This document shows, one piece after another, positions 16,615 through 25,087 of a stretch of 64,000 nucleotides of DNA. The stretch is from Planctomycetota bacterium (GTDB lineage: Bacteria; Planctomycetota; Phycisphaerae; UBA1845): the NCBI GenBank assembly GCA_024280855.1, contig JAJRPG010000071.1:1-64000 (forward strand), read 5' to 3'. Every line of letters starts with the position of its first letter. The stretch's first letter is position 1. The position numbers were made by a program, and so were the translations under genes. The notes beneath the pieces were generated by a model, which ran no database searches, had not been told where the DNA came from, and saw only the letters and a program-made list of their open reading frames with translations.

Positions 16615-17805
16615 ATGACAACCTCAATTTGGCTAAGTCACAAAACTTCAACTAAACCCTTGAGCGGGCTAGGTTACGGAGGCATGACTTCACCACTTAA
16701 TCTGCCGGAGCCTCGGTCAAGCGCTCAAAAAGAAATCCTCCAACCACAAGGCTGGTGGGCGATAGCTATGCTAGCTAAACGCTTTGTGATTTTTCTGGTC
16801 GGGTTGGTCATCATATTAGCGACCATAGAAGGCGCACTCACCTGGCAAGCGAAATCTCATCCACCGCCCCGCAAATTCATTCCCAAATATCCTACGCCTT
16901 ATGTGGAATTCTACTCCGAAGCGATGTACGACGGAGACGGCATAGCTACCAACGAAGCCGGATTTCGTTACGGAAATTTACCGCTTAAAAAACCCGCAGG
17001 CGAAATGCGCATTTTCATGTTAAGCAGTAGCCTGGGATTCACGGGCAAAACCAACGAAACCACGATCCCCGGATACCTGGAAGCGATGCTAGCTGATAAC
17101 CCCCATTCTTCAAAACAAAAGGTGCGCGTCATAAATGCCGCCAGCATGGCACTCGTAACAAGGCAGTCGCTGGTACTGTTGGTCACGAAAATTTTAGACT
17201 ATGAGCCTGACGCAATCATTATATTTCATGGCCCAGAAACGCTTTTCTACGCAATCCACGAAGATCAGCGATTGGGATACCCGTACACATTCGCCCTACG
17301 AGAATCTCAAAATCGAAAGCTAAAACAATACTTGGATCACCTCAACCCGTTTCTAACCACTTTAGCTGACATGCGATGGGTACAAAAATTCCAGCCAGAT
17401 TTAGCGAAAACTTGGGGCCACCAGCAACTCGCCACAATCACCAGGCCCAAGCCCCTATTAGACATGCAGCCACTCAGCCCTCACATCGAAGGCATCGCGA
17501 ATGATATGGGCAAGATGATTCAAATAGCCGCGAAGTTTGATTGCCGAACGATGATAGCCATGCCCCCCTGGCACGCACGAGACATGGTCAAGAAAGCTAT
17601 CCCGGCACTCGTCAAATCAGTGTCAAGCAAATGTCAGTCAGAGAATGTAGCTGAGGCGTTTTTTGTAGACACCCGCGATTGGGAGCAAGCCTTAACAAGT
17701 CAGCAAACCTGGCTACCTGACGGCATCCACTGGAACGACAAAGGCAACAAAATCATAGCCAGGAAATTTGTCACGGCCCTACGAGAAAACAACTTCGTAG
17801 ATTAG
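16615..17805 (+). CDS. Membrane-anchored SGNH hydrolase-like protein, partner of the MBOAT
   Basis: This 396-residue protein has one transmembrane helix at about 53-72 (RFVIFLVGLVIILATIEG), with the catalytic part outside. The nucleophile block reads FMLSSSLGFTG (Ser 137-139), and the Asp-His block is DGIHWND with D369 and H372, as in AlgX/AlgJ/DltD-type partners that complete polymer O-acetylation. The first 50 residues before the helix are weakly supported, and translation could begin at later ATGs (16684 or 16768). It is probably co-transcribed with the MBOAT gene. Confidence 0.78.
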   Translation: MTTSIWLSHKTSTKPLSGLGYGGMTSPLNLPEPRSSAQKEILQPQGWWAIAMLAKRFVIFLVGLVIILATIEGALTWQAKSHPPPRKFIPKYPTPYVEFYSEAMYDGDGIATNEAGFRYGNLPLKKPAGEMRIFMLSSSLGFTGKTNETTIPGYLEAMLADNPHSSKQKVRVINAASMALVTRQSLVLLVTKILDYEPDAIIIFHGPETLFYAIHEDQRLGYPYTFALRESQNRKLKQYLDHLNPFLTTLADMRWVQKFQPDLAKTWGHQQLATITRPKPLLDMQPLSPHIEGIANDMGKMIQIAAKFDCRTMIAMPPWHARDMVKKAIPALVKSVSSKCQSENVAEAFFVDTRDWEQALTSQQTWLPDGIHWNDKGNKIIARKFVTALRENNFVD

Positions 17806-17885
17806 CAATTCGTAATGGGGGGGGATAGGCAAGCCGCCAATCCCACCCACCGTAATACAAAATAGTTGCGGATTCGTAGTATGGT

Positions 17886-18637
17886 CTAGGGGTCTTTAGA
17901 AAGTTCAGCCACAACTTCGTCTGAAATATCCGAGTTGGAATAAACCGCATCCACATCGTCGTTTTCTTCCAGCGCATCAATAAGTCTCATGACCTTACGA
18001 GCAGCCTTAGCGTCCAATGACACGAGATTGTCAGCGACCATAGAAAGATCAGCCGATTGAATTTCGATATGCGCCGCTAAAATCGCATCGCGCACTTGCT
18101 CAAACACCTCCGGTGCGCACAACACTTCGTGAATATGTGCGGTAGAGCTGACATCGTCTGCCCCGGCTTCGAGTCCGATCTCCATGAGTTGATCTTCATC
18201 AGCTTTATCTCGCTCGATGATGATGACACCCTTTTGCGTAAACTGAAAAGCGACGCAGTTGCTAGGCCCAAGGTTGCCACCCGCGCGATCGAAAATCTGT
18301 TTGATTTCACCGCTGGTCCGATTACGATTATCAGTCACAGCCTTGCACATAACCGCAACGCCACCATGCCCGTACCCTTCGTAGAGTACATCTTCATAGC
18401 TTTCACCTTCTAGCTCACCTGTGCCTTTTTGATAGCCTTCTCGATGGTATCCTTGGGCATATTGTCAGCCTTGGCTTTGTCCACTGCTAAACGCAGGGAT
18501 GGATTATCCGCTACGTTGCCACCGTTTTTCGCAGCCATCGTGACAGCGCGAGCAAGTTTGCTCCAACTCTTTCCGCGCTTAGCATCCAACGCGGCTTTCT
18601 TATGCTTAATCGTAGACCATTTCGAGTGACCAGACAC
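17886..18637 (-). pseudogene. yebC: YebC/PmpR-family regulator or translation factor, frameshifted
   Basis: The two halves of one YebC protein lie in different frames. The N-terminal half starts at a GTG (18637) preceded by GAGGAG and reads [20 protein letters not shown] through to DTIEKAIKK, then stops. The C-terminal half resumes a few codons later as [20 protein letters not shown] and ends normally after about 250 codons. Restoring one A in the A5 run (18426-18430, read on the minus strand) rejoins the frames. YebC proteins bind DNA as regulators or relieve ribosome stalling at proline runs. The shift may be a sequencing or assembly error or a real lesion. Confidence 0.85.
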
Positions 18638-18703
18638 AGCGAGACTCCTCATAACTTCGGTGGAAAACTGATTCAAATCTTCATTATCATTGTACAGAAA
18701 GAG

Positions 18704-21700
18704 CTATTTAACGCCATCGTTTTGCTTTTCTGTCTCAGCACCCGTCGCAGCTACCGGAGGCTGACCTCTTTCGCGAGCGGCAGCAATCTTCTTATCCGAC
18801 AGCTCACCAATCTGTATGAGTTCAGCCGTGCTGGGCAGGTCTTCGTCGCGCTTAGCCAAAGCATCCCGTGAAGCGGTCCAATAATCAATAGCCTCTTTTT
18901 TAAGCCCCAGTCGCCAGCACACATCACCCACATGGTCAAGCACGACCGGGTCCGCCTCTGCGGCATTCCCCAATGATCGCATAAGCCATTTTTTCGCGGC
19001 CTTAAATTCACCTTTTTTATACAACAGCCAACCGTAGGTATCGAGATAAGCCCGGTTCCTGGGCGATTGACTTACAGAATAGCGTATCATGCGCTCGGCT
19101 TCTTCGAGCCGAATGCCCTTGTTAATCCAACCATAAGCCACATCATTATTAAACCCAACGTCCCTGGGCCTAATCATCAAAGCCTTTTCCAACGTAGCCA
19201 TCGCTTTAGAATCTCGCTCGGAAAGCTGGTAACATTGCCCCATCGCCACGAGGTATCGAAAACGGGCATCCGGGTGCTTCGTCTCTTCAAGCCAATCTTC
19301 GAGCAAGTTAATAGCCTTGTCGTAATCTTTGCTATCCATGTATAGCGTCGCTTCAAGCGTATGTAGCTGAATCAAACGACGGTTCAGCTTCTCCAGGGAA
19401 AAAGGCTCGTCAGGCTGAAAAGGTAAAGGCCTGGACGACTGCTTAGCCTTGACCCTTGGCTGCCGTTGTCGGGAGCGTGCCTGTATGAGCTTGATGACTT
19501 CATCAGTTAGCGCATCAATATACTCAGCCGCTTCATGAAATCGCTCATCTTGTCGCAGGGTCAGAATAAGCCTGTTTTGAAAAAACTGTCGATTGAACGT
19601 GTGTAGCAAAACCTCTTCTGATAACTGTCGGACATCCTCATAGGCCTTGGTTTCAGAAAGAACCTCGACAAGCAGTGCCAATGCGCCGTCGCTATCAGGG
19701 TCTTCTGCTACCCAGTCCAAAGCATACTGCTCCGCCCGTGTATACTGCTTATCCGTCATAAGCGCCGCGACCAGGTCTGTGAGCTTGTCGCGATTATCAG
19801 CATCTTCCTGGAAAGCTTTTTCACGAATCGCAATAGCCTCTTTAGTTCGCTCATTGATTAAATAGGACCGAGACAATAACGAAAGCCAACTTTCCCCGCC
19901 AGGCTCCTCAGACCACCGCTGCATCAACGACAACTGCTCATCAATTCGTTTAGTCTCTTGAAGAATTTCTACAACAAGCTGACGATATCGTCGGCGCTGA
20001 TGCTTGTTTATCTCCGCATCATCCTGATAAGGCTGAGCAATAGCCAGTGCCGCGTCGTAGTCACCCAGCGTCCAGTGCAAATCAGCCAGGGCAAGTCGCC
20101 ATCGATGACGATTAGGCCGGCGCCGCAACAAGTCTTTGAGAAGATCAATCGCCTGCTCAAATTCCAACATCTGTTGGCTGGTGACAACCAAACCAAATTT
20201 CGCATCCTCACTATCCGGGTCAGCCAAAATCGCTTTACGATACAACTCGATCACAGGCTCCGGGTCTTCCTCCGGGACATACGTCTCAGCCAACGCCAGC
20301 CAAAGCGAGGCGTCGTTCGGATAGGCATCAGTTAGCGCCAGTAGTTCAGTGCGATACGAGATCGGGTCAATCTCCGGCAGTTCGTTTGCGAGTACCTGAC
20401 AACGGGCGCGTTGAACTTCATCAGAACCATGATCGGCTATATATTGAAAAGCTTTTTCTGCAAGTTCAGGCTTGTTATCACTCAAATAAATTCGAGCCAA
20501 CAACTCGCGGGCTTCATCGTTCGTTGGCTGCTGTCCCAGAAGTACCCGCAGTTGCCGCTGCGCACCAAGGCGTTTCCCCAAACTAACCTGAACACGCGAA
20601 AGCAACAGCATAGCCTCAGCGTTCATACGATCCAATTGCAAAGCCGCTTTGAAATGATTCGCCGCAGCTTCATTGTCATCAAGACGCCGATTGATCTTGC
20701 CCAGCAGCACTTCCAAACCAGCATCTTCAGGCACGTCATCCTGCTTACGCGAGACCGCACGCAAAGCCTCGTCGTATTGATAATCATTCATCAACATCGA
20801 AGCTAACAAACGACGCGCGGGAATAAAATTTTCGTGAGCCTGTAAACACTGATCGAGCAGCGTTCTCGCCCGCTTCTTTTGACCATCCGCCAGGGAAATT
20901 TTAACGAGCAACAGCGTTTCCCATTCATTGGCCTCAGTCATTGGCGCAGTAAGCAAAGCCTTAATCGACGCTGGCGTATTTATTAGCAGCTTAACAGCGT
21001 TATTTATTTGCCCCTCGTCAGGTTGGCCAAAAGCTAATCCTGCGGCGCTCTGCGATAGAGCTTGAACCCAATCTTCCTGACCAATATAAATCTGCACCAA
21101 TCGCGCACGAACCATAGCCTGAGATGTATGCCGCTTGAGAAAATCTTGCAAAGACTGCAAAGATTCCTGCGCCCGATTAGCCTCACCAAAAGCATTCGCC
21201 AAAGACAACACTAGATGAGCTTTGTCAGGCTCTTGACGCTGAAATTTTACTAGCTGAGCAATGAGCGCATCGTTACGATTGAGTTTCTTGAACATGCGCG
21301 TGACTAATGCAACCGTAGGCTCATCGACCTGAGTAAGGTTGCCAATGATGTCAATGGCCTGCTCTGTTTGACCCGCAAAATCGAGAAGCTCAGCATATCG
21401 AATGATCGTAGCTGAGTCTGCATCCCCAGCCAGCGCAGCCCGGGCCAGCGCCTTCGCCGCCTGATCGAATTTCCCAAGCTTCGCCAGTAATTCTGACTTT
21501 TTCACCGAAGCAAATCCGCCCGTCGCCCGCAGCAACGTCGTCGCCTCGCCCTGCTTCATTTCCGCGCCGAACGCCTCCGCCGTGCGCTCAAAATCGTTGT
21601 AAGCATCCAACGACGCCTGGACAAAACCTTCTCGTGACAAGGCCTCAGCGATAAAGTACTGACACCGTAGGGAGATGGAAGGGTCTTGGTGAATGCCAGG

Positions 21701-22216
21701 ACAAGCCAGCGCCGTGCGAAAAGCCAGGATAGCCGCTTCGTCGTCACTGTCCGCGATCGCACATTGGCCAAGAACAAGATACGCCGTCGCATCATCTGGT
21801 GATTGATCGATGGCACTCTCGGCGTGGGTGCGTGCCCGCCTTGTGTTACCAGCCTCCCAGTGCAACACCGCCATCATGCGATGAATCAAGGCGTGCTTCG
21901 GGTCAAAACGCAGCGCACGATCAAGTTCACCCGAAGCTTGCGTGAAACGTTGTTCGTTCATCAAGCTGCGCGCTTTCGCCACACGCTTCGCAGCCCTCTC
22001 CGATAAAGGCGGAAGCGATGAGGCCGCTTCGATTGGCGCAATCGCTGGTGTAAGCTCGTTTAGATGTAGATAAGCACGCTCGGGATTGAGCACAACCTCA
22101 GGTGTCGTCGAGGTCGTAGCATTAGCCGATTGCGAGGATTGTATTGTCGCCTGGTTTGTCGCACAAGCAGATAAACATAAACAGCCGGTTAAAATTGCGG
22201 TGACTCTAGCCAACAT
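18704..22216 (-). CDS. Giant TPR-repeat lipoprotein
   Basis: This 1170-residue exported protein begins with MLARVTAILTGCLCLSAC, a lipoprotein signal with lipobox LSAC. AGAGGA sits before the ATG, so the 33-codon upstream extension is rejected. From about residue 65 to 1130 the sequence is made of tetratricopeptide-type helical pairs (for example ALIHRMMAVLHWEAGNTRRA and AYGWINKGIRLEEAERMIRY). These normally form superhelical scaffolds for protein complexes at the envelope. The partner is unknown. The gene follows the Nth-like gene with an approximately 100-base gap and precedes yebC. Confidence 0.88.
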   Translation of the reverse strand: MLARVTAILTGCLCLSACATNQATIQSSQSANATTSTTPEVVLNPERAYLHLNELTPAIAPIEAASSLPPLSERAAKRVAKARSLMNEQRFTQASGELDRALRFDPKHALIHRMMAVLHWEAGNTRRARTHAESAIDQSPDDATAYLVLGQCAIADSDDEAAILAFRTALACPGIHQDPSISLRCQYFIAEALSREGFVQASLDAYNDFERTAEAFGAEMKQGEATTLLRATGGFASVKKSELLAKLGKFDQAAKALARAALAGDADSATIIRYAELLDFAGQTEQAIDIIGNLTQVDEPTVALVTRMFKKLNRNDALIAQLVKFQRQEPDKAHLVLSLANAFGEANRAQESLQSLQDFLKRHTSQAMVRARLVQIYIGQEDWVQALSQSAAGLAFGQPDEGQINNAVKLLINTPASIKALLTAPMTEANEWETLLLVKISLADGQKKRARTLLDQCLQAHENFIPARRLLASMLMNDYQYDEALRAVSRKQDDVPEDAGLEVLLGKINRRLDDNEAAANHFKAALQLDRMNAEAMLLLSRVQVSLGKRLGAQRQLRVLLGQQPTNDEARELLARIYLSDNKPELAEKAFQYIADHGSDEVQRARCQVLANELPEIDPISYRTELLALTDAYPNDASLWLALAETYVPEEDPEPVIELYRKAILADPDSEDAKFGLVVTSQQMLEFEQAIDLLKDLLRRRPNRHRWRLALADLHWTLGDYDAALAIAQPYQDDAEINKHQRRRYRQLVVEILQETKRIDEQLSLMQRWSEEPGGESWLSLLSRSYLINERTKEAIAIREKAFQEDADNRDKLTDLVAALMTDKQYTRAEQYALDWVAEDPDSDGALALLVEVLSETKAYEDVRQLSEEVLLHTFNRQFFQNRLILTLRQDERFHEAAEYIDALTDEVIKLIQARSRQRQPRVKAKQSSRPLPFQPDEPFSLEKLNRRLIQLHTLEATLYMDSKDYDKAINLLEDWLEETKHPDARFRYLVAMGQCYQLSERDSKAMATLEKALMIRPRDVGFNNDVAYGWINKGIRLEEAERMIRYSVSQSPRNRAYLDTYGWLLYKKGEFKAAKKWLMRSLGNAAEADPVVLDHVGDVCWRLGLKKEAIDYWTASRDALAKRDEDLPSTAELIQIGELSDKKIAAARERGQPPVAATGAETEKQNDGVK

Positions 22217-22317
22217 GTTGATCCTCTTTTGGCCATACCATAATGTCTGTCGGACAAATCTATATGCCATGTGACAGGGATTCGTCATGGTTCGGCATGT
22301 CATCCTTGACAACAAGA

Positions 22318-22995
22318 TTACGTTTTTGCCTTAGCAGTCTTCGTTTTGCTCTTGGTCGTGGCTTTCTTTTTCTTGGTAGAAGAACCAGCCTTTTTCGTAG
22401 GAGAAAATGTCTGCATCACATAGAAAAAATCTTTCGCATCAGCCGCGCTTATATGCCGCTCAAGAAAAGCTTGCACTTCACCGCGCGAAGCCTGAGGATG
22501 AACGAGGTCGGCTATTTGCAAAGCTTCAAGCAACCGGTCGTCCACCGGAATCGCATGACCACCTAAACTCCACAACGTCACTGACGCCACCGCATAATCA
22601 TCTACGCCCTTGAGCGCTTCCAAATAGGTCCGCGCATCGCGCCGCCCCAGCGTGTGAAGCCGGTCCAGCGATAACACATTTTCGCATTCATAGACCGAAG
22701 CCAAGGCATCCAACAACGGGCGACAACGAGCCTTCGCCGACTGCGGAGCCGAGCCAATCGTAGCCTCAATCTCTTCAACCGTTGAAACCCGAATTTCATT
22801 CCAATCGACCATGTGCGCCAACAGGCGAGACGTGAATTTCTCACCCCGCTCATCGCCCACAGCCGAGCCGAACATCGCAATACAAAGCCTGTTCAACGGA
22901 TCATCCAACGGAGGCGGGTCGATCGACGTATAAGAACTGCGGGCCTTGGTGAACGCCTTTTTAATGCGCCCCGCGTACATGGTTCCTTGTTTCAT
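22318..22995 (-). CDS. HhH-GPD (endonuclease III-like) protein with lysine-rich tail
   Basis: This 225-residue protein resembles the helix-hairpin-helix DNA glycosylase fold. The segment YLEALKGVDDYAVASVTLWS followed by GGHAIPVDDRLLEAL lines up with the hairpin and the catalytic Asp of Nth (VDTH position). However, the lysine of the Nth hairpin (GVGRKTA) is replaced in GVDDYAVA, and the C-terminal four-Cys iron-sulfur motif is absent. The last 30 residues are almost only Lys, Thr, Ser and Ala, like histone H1 tails. A DNA-binding or repair-related role is likely, but glycosylase or lyase activity is doubtful. GGAGGA precedes the ATG, which overlaps the rbfA stop region. Confidence 0.68.
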   Translation of the reverse strand: MKQGTMYAGRIKKAFTKARSSYTSIDPPPLDDPLNRLCIAMFGSAVGDERGEKFTSRLLAHMVDWNEIRVSTVEEIEATIGSAPQSAKARCRPLLDALASVYECENVLSLDRLHTLGRRDARTYLEALKGVDDYAVASVTLWSLGGHAIPVDDRLLEALQIADLVHPQASRGEVQAFLERHISAADAKDFFYVMQTFSPTKKAGSSTKKKKATTKSKTKTAKAKT

Positions 22996-23444
22996 TGTGT
23001 TGAATCCTCCGACGGCTCATCTGTTTCCACCGAGTCAGGCGATGGGCTGATTGGCCCATCTTCGCCAATTTCATTTTCTTCAAATAGGTGCGGAAATTCC
23101 AGGCGATTCTTCGCGAGTAATTCGTTCGTCGCCTGTGCCCGCTTAGCCGCGACGTCTTCTTCAAAGCGAAGTATCGGGCAATATCGCACATTGATATGCT
23201 GAGCAACCGTGCGCTGCAGCATGCCACTAGCATGACTCAGCGCCGTCAACGTCTTGCGCATGTCCGCGTCATCGCCGCGGACATGTACAAAAATGCTGGC
23301 ATATTGCTTGTCACGCGACACTTCCACCCGCGTGATTGAAGTAGCTAAAGAATCGATTCGAGGGTCTTCCATGCGAAAAGATATCGTCTCGCTCACGACG
23401 CGCCGTATCAGGCTTTCTAGTTTTAATTTACGAAAGGAACCCAT
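22992..23444 (-). CDS. rbfA: Ribosome-binding factor A
   Basis: RbfA binds the 30S subunit and helps mature the 5' end of 16S rRNA, also aiding cold adaptation. The KH-like core covers about residues 1-115, with SETISFRMEDPRI, TRVEVSRDKQYASIFVHV and VAQHINVRYCPILRFEED matching the family. A 35-residue acidic, Ser/Pro-rich tail follows. It sits between ylxP and the Nth-like gene in the nusA-infB cluster, the usual neighbourhood of rbfA. Confidence 0.93.
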   Translation of the reverse strand: MGSFRKLKLESLIRRVVSETISFRMEDPRIDSLATSITRVEVSRDKQYASIFVHVRGDDADMRKTLTALSHASGMLQRTVAQHINVRYCPILRFEEDVAAKRAQATNELLAKNRLEFPHLFEENEIGEDGPISPSPDSVETDEPSEDSTQ

Positions 23445-23472
23445 TTCTAAAATAGCCTTATTACTGTAAGCC

Positions 23473-23754
23473 CTAAACGATATCTCGTTCGTAGTCGATG
23501 AGGGTTATTCTGGGCATCGCCCGGACTGCGTCGACCAGTTTATCCAACTGAGAATGCAAAGGCCGAGCTTCACGAGAGACCATCGCAACAGCCAAGCGGC
23601 AACGCTTGGGCATGTCCAGATAAGCGACCTCAGCTATCGACACATTAAACTTATTTCCCAACCGTTTCTTCAGGCTGAGAATCACACTGCGTTTATCCTT
23701 CAGGCTACGCGCCTCCAGGGTGGCTAGCTCTAACGTCAAAATGCCAACAACCAT
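23473..23754 (-). CDS. ylxP: YlxP family protein (DUF503)
   Basis: This 93-residue protein is of the small YlxP/DUF503 family, often encoded between infB and rbfA and thought to act in ribosome biogenesis. The full length matches the family: MVVGILTLELATLEARSLKD at the start, then SLKKRLGNKFNVSIAEV. The stop is 28 bases ahead of rbfA, and the start lies 5 bases after the stop of the zinc-ribbon gene, so the genes are surely co-transcribed. Confidence 0.9.
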   Translation of the reverse strand: MVVGILTLELATLEARSLKDKRSVILSLKKRLGNKFNVSIAEVAYLDMPKRCRLAVAMVSREARPLHSQLDKLVDAVRAMPRITLIDYERDIV

Positions 23755-23759
23755 AATAA

Positions 23760-24884
23760 CTAATCATGCAGCACTTTCGCTGCGAACTCCCCGTCGTCGA
23801 CGTCAATCTTAAAAAGCCGCAATTTATCGTCGTCGGTGACATAAGGAATCAAGCCGATTCGAGTCAGGGCTTTCATGACAAAATTCTGGTCAAATTCACT
23901 CACATCATAAAAACTAAGTTCTGAATTCACATGAGTCTTATCAAAAGAATAATTTTCGGCCGACGGAATATAATTATTCACCAACGATTCAATCGAAAAT
24001 CCGCGCGTCTTTTCGGCTTGGATGCGTGGCAAAAATAACGAACGCACACCGCGAGAACGTCGTCCACGAATCGTGACGTCGCGATATTGACGAACTAAAT
24101 AGTACTGACCGTCAATTTCATTAACGAAAAAGTCCGTGGCTTCATCTGGAATGAAAAACTGTTTTATTAACTTGTTTCGCTGCGCATCGTCAGCATCCTG
24201 AAGCGCACGACGAAAAGCCTTATAGCCCGGAAAAACGGTCAGATTGCGGTGGTTCCACGGAAATACTACCTCGACTACATAGCTGCCATCTGACAAATCT
24301 CTTTTGCTACCCGTACCATCAAGCCGGTGAACCCCGTCCGTCTCGAAAATACGTCTTGCGTCTGAGACTCGACTAGATTGAATGCAGTAAATCGCTGCAC
24401 CGGGTGGCGTAGATGCGGTATACAAGTTAGGAAATTTATTTCTGCTAATCAATCCCACGCGGGCAGGTGGCTTCACATTTGGATTACGCGGCTTACGAAC
24501 AACTTTATCGGAAGCAGATTTTTTCGATGTCGAGTTAGGAATAATTTGCTGAATGCCGCCCTCCTCAAAAAGCGGTACGACAAATTTCTTACCCACAACC
24601 AGCACAATAATTAACAGCAAAGCGGCGTAGCACATACGCAACACAATGGCGAACGGATTAATGTCTCCGGGCTTGCGCTTGACTGCTTGCTTTTTTTTCT
24701 TGCGTTTTTTACGGGAATTCTCCTCGTCAGGACTATGCACGTCGGAAAACAGAAAATCCAACTCATCGCCCTGGGGGTCGGGAACATTAGCCGACTTTCC
24801 GCAATACGAGCAACGAACGACACCGCCGGCGTCTTCGTCTTTCGCACGAACGGTATGACCACATTCTGCTTTGAATTCGATCAT
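23760..24884 (-). CDS. Zinc-ribbon membrane protein of unknown function
   Basis: This 374-residue protein was not assigned to a named family. Residues 1-40 form a zinc-ribbon-like module (ECGHTVRAKDEDAGG then VRCSYCGKS). It is followed by a highly basic patch (RKKRKKKKQAVKRK, about 58-71), one transmembrane helix (about 82-98) and an extracytoplasmic region of about 270 residues with no recognised motif. The ATG at 24884 is preferred to an in-frame TTG two codons earlier. It is inserted between infB and ylxP in the translation cluster, perhaps a lineage-specific addition. Confidence 0.7.
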   Translation of the reverse strand: MIEFKAECGHTVRAKDEDAGGVVRCSYCGKSANVPDPQGDELDFLFSDVHSPDEENSRKKRKKKKQAVKRKPGDINPFAIVLRMCYAALLLIIVLVVGKKFVVPLFEEGGIQQIIPNSTSKKSASDKVVRKPRNPNVKPPARVGLISRNKFPNLYTASTPPGAAIYCIQSSRVSDARRIFETDGVHRLDGTGSKRDLSDGSYVVEVVFPWNHRNLTVFPGYKAFRRALQDADDAQRNKLIKQFFIPDEATDFFVNEIDGQYYLVRQYRDVTIRGRRSRGVRSLFLPRIQAEKTRGFSIESLVNNYIPSAENYSFDKTHVNSELSFYDVSEFDQNFVMKALTRIGLIPYVTDDDKLRLFKIDVDDGEFAAKVLHD

Positions 24885-25087
24885 GCGCAAGCCGCCGTTG
24901 GGGTTAAATATATTTGCTTAACAACCACAACCACATCATTAGTTGTCGCGACGGAGAAATAAATCATTCTTGTATCGCGCCAATTCATATGTCGAGTACC
25001 GAATCTGTATCCCGGGCTACACATACTGCCAATCTTCTGCATGAAAAACTGTCGCGAACTTTGAATGACAACTAAGGCTATGTAGGA

